A DNA stretch of 64,000 nt from JBFHIZ01 sp963666475 (GCA_963666475.2 CAXXJM010000001.1:930001-994000), one strand, 5' to 3'. Counted from the first letter of the stretch, positions 27,208 through 37,306 are shown. Numbers and translations: made by a program. The notes: generated by a model from the letters alone, not told the origin.

Positions 27208-29115
27208 ATGATTATTGCAAACGGACTTCAAGACAACTGCGTCTTGCAACGAAACCAAAATGACCTATGTGAAATAACAATTTCCGGATATATAGCTTCC
27301 AAAGAAGCTCCGAACATTCAAGTTCTGGGACTTCCTAAGAATTTTGATTTAGATATCATTCAATTAAAAAATTATAAAACTTCTCCGTCTTCCTCTACAC
27401 TCGCCTATTCCTTCGAAGCAACACTTTACGGAATACCAGTAGGCGGACCATATTCTATTTCGTTCTCGGAATGTGAACAAACCTTTCAAAATATATTGGT
27501 TGGAGATGTTTATATTTTGGCGGGTCAGTCAAATATGCAGGGAATTGGACGTTTGCAAAAGAAACCCTCTCTCCATCCTTATGTAAGAGGATTCTACATG
27601 GATAACCATTGGGATATTGCACTGGATCCATTGCATGTACTAACTTCTTCTCCAGAACCAATTCATGCAATCATTGCAGGCGGCACACTAGAGCCTGAAA
27701 ACGAAGCCATTGGCGTTGGACCAGGAATTGAGTTTGCAATCAATCTATATGAGATGACAGGGGTCCCTCAAGGAATCATCGCTTCTGCTCATGGTGGAAC
27801 TACAATGAGCCAGTGGTCACCGACCTATGAAGACAATTCCGAAGACTCTCTCTATAAAGCGACCTTGCGTCGTGTTCAAAAAACCGGAAACCATGTAAAA
27901 GGACTCTTCTGGTACCAAGGTTGTTCGGATACGGATGAACAGGCAACTCCTAAATATACAGAACGTACCATCGCCTTATTTGATGCATTTCGAAGAGATT
28001 TACAATTTCCAGATCTCCCTATCGTTGCAGTTCAACTATCTCGCGTAAGTTTCCCAATGTTCGACGCGACCTACTGGAACTCTGTACAAATGCAACAATA
28101 TGAGTTGGGACTTCATTACAAAAATTTAAACGTTGTTCCTTCGATCGATTTAGACATGGATGATTTCATACACATTAGTAGTCGATCAAGTGGCAGACTT
28201 GGAAGACGATGCGCCAGCGCGATGTATCAACTGCTCGAACCGCAAAGCCAGGAACTCCCTCCAATCCAATTAAAAAAAGTGGAAGTTATCACAGATAAAG
28301 AGAACTGGAATGGAAAAGTATATTTGACTTTCGACCACGTGAATGGTTCCCTACATTCCAAGGACCGTGCTGCAGGATTTACCTTAAGCAAATCTCCCGA
28401 TAAAGAAGATGGAAACTACATTATCTATACGGAATGCAATGGAAATCAAATCATTCTTCACACCACAGAAATAGAATTGGATCTAACCAATATGTATCTT
28501 CATTACGGAAGCGGTTTTCAACCATATTGCAATATTACTGATGACAAAGATCATGCACTTCCTGTGATAAAAAATATTCCACTTGGAACGAAGCGTTTCT
28601 TCTCACAAGCTCCTATGAAATGTTGGATTACAGATCCATTTTACGAAGACTCCTTATCCTCCATTGAAAAAGCTGCAATTGAAGTAGACTTCCCTTTAAA
28701 TTCTACTTCCGAACTAAAAGAAGCGTTAAATAATGATTTTGAATTTCGAAATTTTTACTATTTCTATTTGAACACATTTTCAAAGTTCGACTTTAACAAA
28801 GGCTCTTATGGTAAGATCTCTTATATCTTACCGTTTGAAGCGAAAGACGATATGAATGTATCTCTTCTCTATGGTTCCATGTCAGAACTACAAATTTTTT
28901 GTGACTGCCATTTAATATCTGTTACTGATTTGTCGGATGATGTATTAAAACCTGATATGTATGAAGCCCCAATGTTCTTATCAAAGGGTCTGCACTTCCT
29001 TCAAGTAAACTTGATTGCTAGTGCCAACTATAAACCTGGGTTGTTCATTCGATTTGAACAAAGGACCGCAGATGCTGATGGTTCTGTTAAATTACCAACT
29101 TGGATTGAAAACTAA
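27208..29115 (+). CDS. SASA-family acetylesterase (sialate O-acetylesterase-like)
   Basis: 635-residue cytoplasmic protein. Residues about 85-350 carry the SASA (DUF303) SGNH-type fold with catalytic-Ser motif ILAGQSNMQG, a VGPGIEFA block and a WYQGCSD block. The N-terminal part is a beta-sandwich like that of sialate O-acetylesterases, and residues about 350-635 are extra beta-rich sequence I do not recognise. No signal peptide. In this locus the likely job is removing O-acetyl groups from imported xyloglucan oligosaccharides rather than from sialic acid, as no sialic acid genes are near. AAAGGA precedes the ATG. Confidence 0.8.
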   Translation: MIIANGLQDNCVLQRNQNDLCEITISGYIASKEAPNIQVLGLPKNFDLDIIQLKNYKTSPSSSTLAYSFEATLYGIPVGGPYSISFSECEQTFQNILVGDVYILAGQSNMQGIGRLQKKPSLHPYVRGFYMDNHWDIALDPLHVLTSSPEPIHAIIAGGTLEPENEAIGVGPGIEFAINLYEMTGVPQGIIASAHGGTTMSQWSPTYEDNSEDSLYKATLRRVQKTGNHVKGLFWYQGCSDTDEQATPKYTERTIALFDAFRRDLQFPDLPIVAVQLSRVSFPMFDATYWNSVQMQQYELGLHYKNLNVVPSIDLDMDDFIHISSRSSGRLGRRCASAMYQLLEPQSQELPPIQLKKVEVITDKENWNGKVYLTFDHVNGSLHSKDRAAGFTLSKSPDKEDGNYIIYTECNGNQIILHTTEIELDLTNMYLHYGSGFQPYCNITDDKDHALPVIKNIPLGTKRFFSQAPMKCWITDPFYEDSLSSIEKAAIEVDFPLNSTSELKEALNNDFEFRNFYYFYLNTFSKFDFNKGSYGKISYILPFEAKDDMNVSLLYGSMSELQIFCDCHLISVTDLSDDVLKPDMYEAPMFLSKGLHFLQVNLIASANYKPGLFIRFEQRTADADGSVKLPTWIEN

Positions 29116-29116
29116 C

Positions 29117-29150
29117 AAAGGACGGGAATCCTAGGATTCCCGTCCTTTTA
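29117..29150 (+). terminator. Bidirectional terminator between esterase and solo binding protein
   Basis: AAAGGACGGGAATCC (29117-29131) pairs with GGATTCCCGTCCTTT (29134-29148), immediately after the esterase stop codon, followed by TTAC. The A-run at the left end lets it also stop the minus-strand transcript of the binding-protein gene ending at 29182. Confidence 0.88.
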
Positions 29151-29181
29151 CTATTATCATGAATTACGCTTACATTTCATT

Positions 29182-30891
29182 TTATTCGTTTGCGGCTTCC
29201 ACCCTTGCTGCATTTAGCTCCGTCGCTGTCTCCATATCAAATTCTATGACCTTATCATATCCAAGCTGAGCCGTTGTCTTTTGCATATAATCAAGAAGTT
29301 CATAAAACTCTTCTTCGGTTTGGGCATATACCATATCCCATGAAGTATTTACAATAATGGATTTACATTGACTTCTTGCAATCGTAATGTCTTTTGGTTC
29401 TGCTTTTGCAATATAATCGGTTCCTGGCGCAACAATGTACTGATTATTCTTCTTCAGATAATCCCATGATGAAATTGCATCCATTTCCTCGTCCCAAGAT
29501 TCTTGTACCGGATTTGTCATGAACTCAATATAAGAATTCCAATATCGAAAATCATAAGAAAATCCATTTTCCGGATTGATATCTTTTGTTAGAACCGTGA
29601 CGATATTGAGCTGGGAAATTCCATCATTCCAGCTTCCTCCGCCCCACTCTTCTGGTAGTTCGGCCCCACCCTGAAGCATTGCCTGAATACCAAATTCGGT
29701 GAGAACTGGTTCTCCACCTTCCATTTCCCAGGTCAAACCTTCTGGACCACAAGTACTTCCTGTCTGTGAAGTAGAATACATGATCCCTTCAGGTGAATAT
29801 AGCCAGTCAACAAATTCTGCAATTCTTTCTGGGTCTTCAGCATCAGCTCCAATCGCGATAACATAATCCGTCCCGGCAGGTGTAGCTCCGTATGAATATA
29901 TCTGCATGTCATCAATTGGCGCAAGCATAAATCCACGGCCTTCGGTCAAATTCTCTACGGTATTATAGGCTGCCTGTCCAAGCCACGGCCACGGCGAGTA
30001 AATAATCTGACCATCCTGGTATTTTTTCCATACGTCATCCCAAGTTTGATCTCTGGATTCCGGATCCAGTAAACCCATTTGATTTGCAAGAAAGTAAAGA
30101 TGTAAAGATCGAACATATGGTGAATCACTATCTAAAATACTAATAATATCAGAACCGTCTGCTTTATTTAGCAAAAATCCAACTTCATCATAACCATAAA
30201 AGCAAGCTGGCTGTTTTGCCAAAGTCATCATGTTATCGTCCCAGTCACCAAATAGTGAAAATGCATAGGTACGTTCTCCGGATTCACTGATTGGATTTTC
30301 TTCCTGCATAGCTTTTAGCACAGTCAGTAAATCTTCCAAAGTCCTCATTTGAGGTGCTCCAACTGCTTCATATAAATCCCATCTTAAGTACGGACCAAAC
30401 GTCGGTTCCGTTCCTTCCGATGGTTCAGAAGCTGTAAAAGATGTCACCGATGAAGGTATTGCATACACAGCATCCTCTTCCCCAAGAAGATCTTGTATCA
30501 TCAGAACTGCTTCATTATATTCTGTAACATTTGGCATATTTTCTAAATACGGTGATAAATCCAGTAAGATGCCTGCATCAACCGCTGCTTGTAAACGTCC
30601 GTTTTCTGCACCGATCATTACGATATCTCCTAATTTTCCAGCCGCGACCCTTGTTTCAAACAGACGATCCCCACTTCCTACGGTATTTGGGGCAATGATA
30701 TTTAATCGAATCTGAAAACGTTCTTCTACGATTTTCCCAAACCATCCGCCTTGGATCCCCTGATAATTTGCTGTCGAAGAATACACATCAATAGTAATCA
30801 AGTCCTGCTCTTCTTCACAACCTGTAAAAAGACTTATACTCATGATGCATACGGCAGCTAGCATAAAAAGTTTTTTTACATCCATTCCCAT
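29182..30891 (-). CDS. Solo sugar-binding lipoprotein (LplA-like)
   Basis: 569-residue extracellular solute-binding protein with lipoprotein signal (lipobox FTGC, Cys25). Its mature start (ITIDVYSSTANYQGIQGGWF) parallels that of the binding protein at 17950, as does the tail region in which SW..VYA.TEEEFYELLDYM matches SW.AIYAATDEEFDEAV. No permease or ATPase gene is adjacent, and it is bounded by a terminator and its own promoter. It probably docks on the LplB/LplC pair at 19670-22051 and widens the range of imported oligosaccharides. AGGAGG lies 9 nt before the ATG. Confidence 0.87.
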   Translation of the reverse strand: MGMDVKKLFMLAAVCIMSISLFTGCEEEQDLITIDVYSSTANYQGIQGGWFGKIVEERFQIRLNIIAPNTVGSGDRLFETRVAAGKLGDIVMIGAENGRLQAAVDAGILLDLSPYLENMPNVTEYNEAVLMIQDLLGEEDAVYAIPSSVTSFTASEPSEGTEPTFGPYLRWDLYEAVGAPQMRTLEDLLTVLKAMQEENPISESGERTYAFSLFGDWDDNMMTLAKQPACFYGYDEVGFLLNKADGSDIISILDSDSPYVRSLHLYFLANQMGLLDPESRDQTWDDVWKKYQDGQIIYSPWPWLGQAAYNTVENLTEGRGFMLAPIDDMQIYSYGATPAGTDYVIAIGADAEDPERIAEFVDWLYSPEGIMYSTSQTGSTCGPEGLTWEMEGGEPVLTEFGIQAMLQGGAELPEEWGGGSWNDGISQLNIVTVLTKDINPENGFSYDFRYWNSYIEFMTNPVQESWDEEMDAISSWDYLKKNNQYIVAPGTDYIAKAEPKDITIARSQCKSIIVNTSWDMVYAQTEEEFYELLDYMQKTTAQLGYDKVIEFDMETATELNAARVEAANE

Positions 30892-30912
30892 ATTTGAAAT
30901 CCTCCTTTCATG

Positions 30913-30941
30913 ATTATATAACCGATTACTAAAAAATACAA
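30913..30941 (-). promoter_or_regulatory. Promoter of the solo binding-protein gene
   Basis: On the minus strand TTGTAT (30941-30936) and a consensus TATAAT (30918-30913) are 17 nt apart. Transcription should start near 30906, leaving a leader of only about 15 nt that holds the AGGAGG. Confidence 0.72.
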
Positions 30942-31016
30942 TAAAAAAGGTATGAATGTCGAATTCTCTATCTTGTCCTTACGCAATTATTCCCTTATGA
31001 TTTAAATGTATCACTA

Positions 31017-31022
31017 TATAAT
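31017..31022 (+). promoter_or_regulatory. -10 box of the GH95 operon
   Basis: A consensus TATAAT lies 40 nt before the GH95 start codon, but the region 17 nt upstream has no -35-like hexamer. This suggests an activator-dependent promoter, plausibly under YesN or the AraC regulator. No operator repeat was recognised. Confidence 0.4.
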
Positions 31023-31061
31023 TAGCACAAAATTGATGCGATACTTAGATTGGAGAATACT

Positions 31062-33320
31062 ATGTCAAATCACTCTTTATTTTACACAGAGCCCGCCACA
31101 CCTTCCATTTGGGAGGAAGCACTCCCTCTCGGGAATGGGTCTCTAGGTGCAATGCTTTATGGAGGTATATCCGAAGAAGTCATCCGCTTAAACCAGGAAT
31201 CCGTTTGGTTTGGTGGCCTTCGTAATCGAATCAACCCAGATGCAAAAAAATCACTTAACTATTTACGTACGCTTCTTAAGAACGGAGAACTTGCAAAGGC
31301 CGAAGAACTAGCGTTTACCAATTTCTTTGGTACGCCTATGTCGCAAGGCCATTATGAGCCACTATCCGATGTCAAACTGGTTTTTTTAGAAAGTATTCCA
31401 CATCATAGTGAGTGGGGTCAGGAAAGGATTTCAAACTATTCTGAATATTCTCGCTCTTTGGATTTAAAACAAGCCATCTATTCTTGTCAGTATCAATTAA
31501 ACAATATTTCATATCATAGGGAAGCTTTCATTTCATATCCTGATCAGGTTATGGCAATCCGCATCCATACCGATGGAACTCCGATTTCATTCCGTATCGA
31601 AATGGATCGTGGTGATTTTTTTGAAGAAGTTAATGCTACCGATCATTCAATTCTGTTGACTGGTAATTCTGGTGGAGGTGGTTCAGCATTTGCCTCCATG
31701 CTTGAAGTGTCATTAAAAGACGGGGCAAGTGAGCGAGCTGGTTCTTATTTGTCCATTAAAAACACTACCGATGCTATAATCTACATAACTGGTCGTACAG
31801 ACTATTACAAAGAAGATCCAATTCAATGGTGCAAATCCATCTTGCAAAATGCATTGATAAAAGGCTATGAAGCAATGCGATACGATCATATCAAAGACTA
31901 CCAAAACCTATTTTGTCGCGTCGATTTGTCGCTTTCCAAAACAAATATATACGATTCCTTATCTACCCGTACGAGATTGCATGACTTTCATGAAACAAGC
32001 GACGACCTTGGACTCATCGAACTATATTTTAATTTTGGAAGATATCTTCTAATAAGCTCCAGTAGAGAAGATTCACTTCCAGCAAACCTTCAAGGACTTT
32101 GGAACAAAGACATGCAGCCACCTTGGGGATGCAAATATACAATAAATATCAACACCGAAATGAATTACTGGCCAAGTGAAGTAACCAATTTACCCGAATG
32201 TCATCATGCTTTATTCAAACATTTAAAAAAAATGGCACCACAGGGTGCAAAAGTTGCAGAAGAAATGTATGGGTGTCGCGGTATTGTTGCTCACCATAAT
32301 ACAGATATCTATGGTGATTGTGCGCCACAGGATCAATGGATGCCAGCAACGATTTGGCCAATGGGATTTGCATGGCTTGCAACACATATCATTGAGCATT
32401 TTCGTTTTGAAAGAGACTCCTCATTTGCCGCAGAATACTATGACATCTTACATGATTGCAGCCTCTTCTATTTGGATTTCTTAATTGAAGATGAAGAAGG
32501 TTCCTTGGTGACAAGCCCTTCCACATCTCCTGAAAACACCTACATTCTAGAAAATGGTGAAAAAAGCGCTCTATGTTTTGGACCGACCATGGACGCTCAA
32601 ATCATTCGAGAATTATGGACTGGTTTTTTGGAAATATCAGATTTTCTAAACATTCGTTCTGATGTCACTTCAGAAATATGTTCCAAAATCGATTGTCTTC
32701 CAAAAACAAAAATTGGTTCGAAAGGTCAAATTATGGAATGGACAAAAGAATATGAAGAATGGGAGCCTGGTCACAGGCATATCTCTCATTTATATGGATT
32801 GCACCCAGGTTCTTCCATTACTGCATCCAAACATCCCGAACTTTTTGAAGGTGCTATTCACACGTTACGCGGACGCCTTTCAAGTGGTGGTGGACATACG
32901 GGATGGTCTAGAGCATGGATTATCAATATGTGGAGTCGACTCTTAAATGGAAACGAATCCTTTCATCATATTTGTGAACTACTCTTACATTCGACTGCTG
33001 ATAATCTCTTTGACATGCATCCACCATTTCAGATTGATGGAAACTTTGGGGCAACTGCCGCAATTGCAGAAATGTTATTACAAAGTCATGAAAACATGCT
33101 TCGAATCTTGCCTGCGCTTCCCGACATATGGGAGGATGGATTCGTCAAGGGTCTCCGTGCACGAGGCAATATTGAAGTTTCTATTTGGTGGAACGCTGGA
33201 AAACTTTCTAAGTTGGAACTTCTATCCCCTGTTTCTCAGGATATCATCCTTTTGATTGAACAAGAGAAAATAATGATACATTTAGAACAAGGAGAAATAA
33301 AACACTATGAAAAAAATTAA
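31062..33320 (+). CDS. GH95 alpha-L-fucosidase
   Basis: 752-residue family 95 enzyme with the (alpha/alpha)6 barrel. It should release alpha-1,2-linked fucose from the galactose of xyloglucan side chains. Residues equivalent to the known AfcA set are visible: Asn362 and Asn364 in NINTEMNYWPSEV, Glu491 in STSPEN, and Asp659 in FQIDGNFGATA. The N-terminal beta-sandwich begins with WEEALPLGNGSLGAMLYGG. No signal peptide, so it works on imported oligosaccharides. I start at ATG 31062 (GGAG 6 nt upstream); a TTG four codons earlier is not needed. Its end overlaps the esterase gene by 14 bp. Some GH95 members act on alpha-galactose, but fucI/U/A nearby favours fucose. Confidence 0.92.
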   Translation: MSNHSLFYTEPATPSIWEEALPLGNGSLGAMLYGGISEEVIRLNQESVWFGGLRNRINPDAKKSLNYLRTLLKNGELAKAEELAFTNFFGTPMSQGHYEPLSDVKLVFLESIPHHSEWGQERISNYSEYSRSLDLKQAIYSCQYQLNNISYHREAFISYPDQVMAIRIHTDGTPISFRIEMDRGDFFEEVNATDHSILLTGNSGGGGSAFASMLEVSLKDGASERAGSYLSIKNTTDAIIYITGRTDYYKEDPIQWCKSILQNALIKGYEAMRYDHIKDYQNLFCRVDLSLSKTNIYDSLSTRTRLHDFHETSDDLGLIELYFNFGRYLLISSSREDSLPANLQGLWNKDMQPPWGCKYTININTEMNYWPSEVTNLPECHHALFKHLKKMAPQGAKVAEEMYGCRGIVAHHNTDIYGDCAPQDQWMPATIWPMGFAWLATHIIEHFRFERDSSFAAEYYDILHDCSLFYLDFLIEDEEGSLVTSPSTSPENTYILENGEKSALCFGPTMDAQIIRELWTGFLEISDFLNIRSDVTSEICSKIDCLPKTKIGSKGQIMEWTKEYEEWEPGHRHISHLYGLHPGSSITASKHPELFEGAIHTLRGRLSSGGGHTGWSRAWIINMWSRLLNGNESFHHICELLLHSTADNLFDMHPPFQIDGNFGATAAIAEMLLQSHENMLRILPALPDIWEDGFVKGLRARGNIEVSIWWNAGKLSKLELLSPVSQDIILLIEQEKIMIHLEQGEIKHYEKN

Positions 33321-33975
33321 TATTGTATTGGTTGGCGATAGCAACACGGAAGGCTTCGGATTAGACGATCCCAAATATCATATCTCCAGTAAAATCGAGC
33401 AACAACTACCAAATTGTACCGTCGTAAACAAAGGATTATCTGGCTCTTGTGTTATTTCTGCAAAACTCAAGAATGGAACGCAGATAGGGTATCCTTATAT
33501 CCTACAAGAACGTTACCAAGAAGCAATTGCACAACATGCAGATATCTATATCATCAATTTAGGAACCAATGATGGAACGGATGGAATGGACGATGTATTA
33601 GATATCCAATACCCAGAGGCAAATCTTGTTTCCGTACACCATCAGTTCAAAAAGGACTATTTACATATAATTGATGGATTACTAAAAGCAAATCCAAATG
33701 CGAAAATTATTTTGTGTATTCCAATTCCTGTACGTGTTTGTATTTGGAGAAAACATCAGCAGAAATACGTCGACCCTCTCATTCCCATCATCTACGAGAT
33801 TGCAACAGAAAATGGCTACCCTGTCATCGATCTCTTCAAGCGTTTTTCCGAATATTCGGATTCGGAGCAAAGTCGCTTCTATCAGCACGATCAGTTGCAT
33901 CTAACTGCAGATGGTACGACAGTTGTTGCAGATACCATACTTGACACACTCAAGCAATTTGTGTCAATCCTATAA
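33307..33975 (+). CDS. SGNH/GDSL-family esterase
   Basis: 222-residue cytoplasmic hydrolase with the SGNH blocks in order: block I Ser in VGDSNTEG, block II Gly in KGLSGS, block III Asn in LGTNDG, and block V Asp/His in HDQLHLTADG. It is probably an acetylesterase for xyloglucan or arabinoxylan oligosaccharides. It starts inside the last codons of GH95 (14-bp overlap), so the two are translationally coupled: deacetylation and defucosylation are co-produced. No signal peptide. Substrate is inferred. Confidence 0.85.
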   Translation: MKKINIVLVGDSNTEGFGLDDPKYHISSKIEQQLPNCTVVNKGLSGSCVISAKLKNGTQIGYPYILQERYQEAIAQHADIYIINLGTNDGTDGMDDVLDIQYPEANLVSVHHQFKKDYLHIIDGLLKANPNAKIILCIPIPVRVCIWRKHQQKYVDPLIPIIYEIATENGYPVIDLFKRFSEYSDSEQSRFYQHDQLHLTADGTTVVADTILDTLKQFVSIL

Positions 33976-34017
33976 AAAAAGCCTCACAACCATGAATTAT
34001 GGTTGTGAGGCTTTTTT
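33974..34017. terminator. Bidirectional terminator between SGNH esterase and yesN
   Basis: A very strong hairpin: the A-run and GCCTCACAACCAT (33974-33993) pair with ATGGTTGTGAGGC and a T-run (33999-34017), with a loop of about five nt. It serves both convergent genes. The TAA stop codon of yesN (34016-34018) lies inside its right arm. Confidence 0.93.
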
Positions 34018-35554
34018 AAGGTTCAATATTATTTTCAATTCGGTATTCATTTGGAGTACAACCGATAAATTGCTTGAACTTCAAATGGAAATAATCGACA
34101 TTCTTATATCCAATCATATCCGATACCTCATATACCTTGTACTTCTTATCCAACAACAACTTCTTTGCTTTTTCAGTACGAACTTGATGCAAATAATCAT
34201 TAAAGCTAATTCCGTGTTTCTTGCTAAATATTTTCCCTAAATAGGAACTATTATATCCGAACTTTGGTGCTAAGGTCTTCAACTTTATATCTTCTGTATA
34301 GTGATATTTGATATATTCTACAATCTCATCGACAATACCATCACTGTTGAAATCACTGATCTGCTGTATCATACGTTCAACTTCCTGCCCGATAAACGCA
34401 ATGATATCTCTCAAATAAATTCTACTATGCATCCACTGTATAATTTCTGCACTGGTCTGAAATTGTAAATTATAGCTGGAATAGTCTTTTTTAAATTCCT
34501 GCACGATATATATGTACATTCCAGCTAAAAAGCTTTTGACAGATTCCGCACTGTTCTTTGAGTAACTTAAATTTTCCAGGAGTTCATCCAGAACAATCTT
34601 ACTTTCTTTTTTCTTATATAAGATCAATAAATCATATATTTTCTGTCCATACTCTTTGGAATCCTTTGCAGAAAAACTCTCTGATAACACTCTGGTTTGT
34701 GGTAGATCTGTTTGAATTGCAATAAATTTTTCATGACGAAAGAAGAATCTTCTTTCAAAAATAGCTAACGCCTCATGATAAGAATAATAAATGTCATTAA
34801 TTCCCGTAACAACATTTCCTGCCGCAATAAAATATTCACGTCCTCGATCCATAAAATGTTTTTCACGATACTCCATAAAGCGACTAACAATCAATTCTCC
34901 TTTTAGTAAAATCACTTCGTGTTGCTGCTCGATCAAGCGTTCTATCGAATTTGTTTTATACGGCACTTTTAATGAATGGCAAAGATCTTCATAAGAATTA
35001 AAACCATCTTCTATGCTTTGCAAAATTAAAATCTGATATAAGTCCGCCTCTAAATTCAGTTCCCCGAGTGAATACTCAATGGTAGCCAGACTTTTACTTT
35101 CTGTTTTAATCATATCTTCTAATATTTTATATTTTGCTTTTTCCTGGTAATAGTTGATATGTTCGGTGTGCAGTGCACTCTTCTGCAAGATTGAACGAAT
35201 ATTAATTACAGCTGCCCTTAGTTCCACCTCATCCAAGGGTTTTGTCAGATAATAATCCACATCATATTGTATCGCTTCTTGCGCATATTTGAATTCAGAA
35301 TACCCACTTAATACAATCACTCTTCCAAGATATCCATCATCCCTTAGCTTATGAACCAATTCCAATCCCTGAAGTTTTGGCATACGAATATCGATCATGA
35401 TTAAATCCGGTTTCAGGATTCTAATATCATGGTATGCTGTCAGTCCATTATTTGCCTCCCCACAGATCTCGAACCCAAGTTCATTCCAATCTAAAATCAT
35501 TTTTAATCCCTGACGAACTACTTCTTCATCATCTGCAATATATACTTTATACAT
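34016..35554 (-). CDS. YesN-like AraC-type response regulator
   Basis: Response regulator with an N-terminal receiver (acidic DDEE pair at about residues 8-11, phospho-acceptor Asp55 in LIMIDIRMP, Lys in YYLTKPLDE), a linker domain, and a C-terminal AraC helix-turn-helix pair (about 410-512; LAPKFGYNSSYLGKIFSKKHG and VSDMIGYKNVDYFHLKFKQFIG). It lies 12-18 nt after the yesM-like kinase gene and should be phosphorylated by it. I use ATG 35554; a TTG two codons earlier is also possible. Likely targets are importer and glycosidase promoters of this locus, several of which lack good -35 boxes. Confidence 0.93.
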   Translation of the reverse strand: MYKVYIADDEEVVRQGLKMILDWNELGFEICGEANNGLTAYHDIRILKPDLIMIDIRMPKLQGLELVHKLRDDGYLGRVIVLSGYSEFKYAQEAIQYDVDYYLTKPLDEVELRAAVINIRSILQKSALHTEHINYYQEKAKYKILEDMIKTESKSLATIEYSLGELNLEADLYQILILQSIEDGFNSYEDLCHSLKVPYKTNSIERLIEQQHEVILLKGELIVSRFMEYREKHFMDRGREYFIAAGNVVTGINDIYYSYHEALAIFERRFFFRHEKFIAIQTDLPQTRVLSESFSAKDSKEYGQKIYDLLILYKKKESKIVLDELLENLSYSKNSAESVKSFLAGMYIYIVQEFKKDYSSYNLQFQTSAEIIQWMHSRIYLRDIIAFIGQEVERMIQQISDFNSDGIVDEIVEYIKYHYTEDIKLKTLAPKFGYNSSYLGKIFSKKHGISFNDYLHQVRTEKAKKLLLDKKYKVYEVSDMIGYKNVDYFHLKFKQFIGCTPNEYRIENNIEP

Positions 35555-35572
35555 AGACAAGTCTTCCCTTCT

Positions 35573-37306
35573 CTAGCTCTCCTTTGGAATCTCAAACTGA
35601 ATAACTGTTCCCTGTTCTTCTTCCGAAATGATTTCCAGCCCAAAACTTTCACCATAGAACAAACGTAACCTCTGATGAATATTATATAATCCAAAACTAC
35701 TTCGATTCATATTTTCAGTATCCATTAACTTTTTGTACAACAGATCAATTACAGCCTTTGACATTCCGACTCCATTATCTTCTACCTGCACGCATACATT
35801 TTGTCCATAGTCCAGGATATTAATGTGAATCTCTCCATTTTCTGTTGTCTGTTCATGACCATGTACATATGCATTTTCAACAATTGGCTGAACAAGTAAT
35901 GGTAATATTTTAATTCGGTCTAACTGTAACGACTCATCAATATGTATATCATAACTGATTCTATCCCTGAAACGCAAGTTCTGTATGAATAAGTAGTCTT
36001 TCAAATAAGAAAGTTCGGTTTCCAAAGATGTCAATTGACCCGTAGATTCTAAATTGTATCTCATATAGCGACCCAACAATTTGACCGATTCCGCTACTTC
36101 TTGGTCTTTCGCACCAAAAGCTTTCATACGAATCGTCTCCAGTGTATTGTATAGAAAATGTGGATTAATTTTGCTCGAAAGCAATTCCATCTCTACCTTC
36201 TGTTGATGATTGATCAATTGTTGTTCTTTGATTTTTCCCTGAAATATTTCCTGATCCCTTGTCTCAATCGAAAGAATCATAATTTTTAAGTCTTGGAATA
36301 AGTCAGCCAACTCATCATTTCCTTTGAATTTCTCAATAATATTATGATCTCCGCTAATCACCCGATGCATTTCTGTTCTAAGTGTAGTGATTCGATCCGT
36401 CAATTGATTTGTATAAAACATAATGACTGCCGTAGGAATTAATATACTCATAATCAATATCATAAGATTGATATATATAATCCTTCGAATTTCACTTTGT
36501 GCATCTTTATCAATGGAAAAAATATAAATACTATCCAAGGAATCAATTGGTCGAATCGTCGAGGCCTGTATGAGACTCTGTTCTTCGAAATACTGATCCA
36601 AGCCTGCATATTTATAAAAGTCTTCTTCATGATAGTTGTTGAAATCAATCACACTACTTGCATGACCTGCGGTACTAAAGAAAATAGGATCATGATTTAC
36701 CGTAATGTCTGTTTCAATTGTATTTGTATCAATGCGATTCTTTAAATAATTGGTACTGATTGTAATAACTAGCATCGCATGATAATCCGTACCCGAAATT
36801 TGAATGGGATGCACCAGCTGCAGCTCCTCGTATTCGATGTTGATCTGATTCATAGAAGTGTTTGTAGACCAATAATAACCTGGCGACTGAATCATTTGCT
36901 GATACCACTCTCCATCTTCATTGCTTATTTTTTCCACATGTCGATAACTATGAAGTGTTGGATTGTCAGTATATAATACGATGGATTCGATTTCGGTATA
37001 ACGTTCATAAAACTCGTCGAGCATTGTGAAATCATCGATCGCATTGTTCGCATCCAAATAACCATAATAGTCATTTGATACAAACGATCTTATTTCCTGA
37101 GAAGACGCTATATAGTCACAAACATTCTTTACTGAAGTAGTCACTTCGAAAATTATCGAACGAACTCTTGTATTATCCGCAGAAACCATGTTTTCATGAT
37201 GTTCATACAGCATGGAATAGTTATTATACAAAAGGAATGAACCGACCATGATCATCGGCACGAGCAGTGCTAATAGAAATGCTCGATATAATTGCTTTTT
37301 TAACAT
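35573..37306 (-). CDS. YesM-like sensor histidine kinase
   Basis: 577-residue membrane kinase. A helix at about 8-27, an extracellular sensor of about 240 residues, and a second helix at about 277-298 precede HAMP, then a His_kinase domain with phospho-acceptor His383 in INPHFLYNTLE and an ATP-binding domain (ENAYVHG N-box, DNGVGM G-box). This is the LytS/YesM class that pairs with YesN. The sensor may read an extracellular sugar or a loaded binding protein. AGGAGG lies 6 nt before the ATG. It diverges from the second GH31 gene. Confidence 0.93.
   Translation of the reverse strand: MLKKQLYRAFLLALLVPMIMVGSFLLYNNYSMLYEHHENMVSADNTRVRSIIFEVTTSVKNVCDYIASSQEIRSFVSNDYYGYLDANNAIDDFTMLDEFYERYTEIESIVLYTDNPTLHSYRHVEKISNEDGEWYQQMIQSPGYYWSTNTSMNQINIEYEELQLVHPIQISGTDYHAMLVITISTNYLKNRIDTNTIETDITVNHDPIFFSTAGHASSVIDFNNYHEEDFYKYAGLDQYFEEQSLIQASTIRPIDSLDSIYIFSIDKDAQSEIRRIIYINLMILIMSILIPTAVIMFYTNQLTDRITTLRTEMHRVISGDHNIIEKFKGNDELADLFQDLKIMILSIETRDQEIFQGKIKEQQLINHQQKVEMELLSSKINPHFLYNTLETIRMKAFGAKDQEVAESVKLLGRYMRYNLESTGQLTSLETELSYLKDYLFIQNLRFRDRISYDIHIDESLQLDRIKILPLLVQPIVENAYVHGHEQTTENGEIHINILDYGQNVCVQVEDNGVGMSKAVIDLLYKKLMDTENMNRSSFGLYNIHQRLRLFYGESFGLEIISEEEQGTVIQFEIPKES

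Noticed and set aside
29182..30891. Binding protein as a peptide or metal receptor
   Set aside because: The N-terminal pattern and tail match the sugar-binding lipoprotein at 17950; no metal-binding His cluster is seen.
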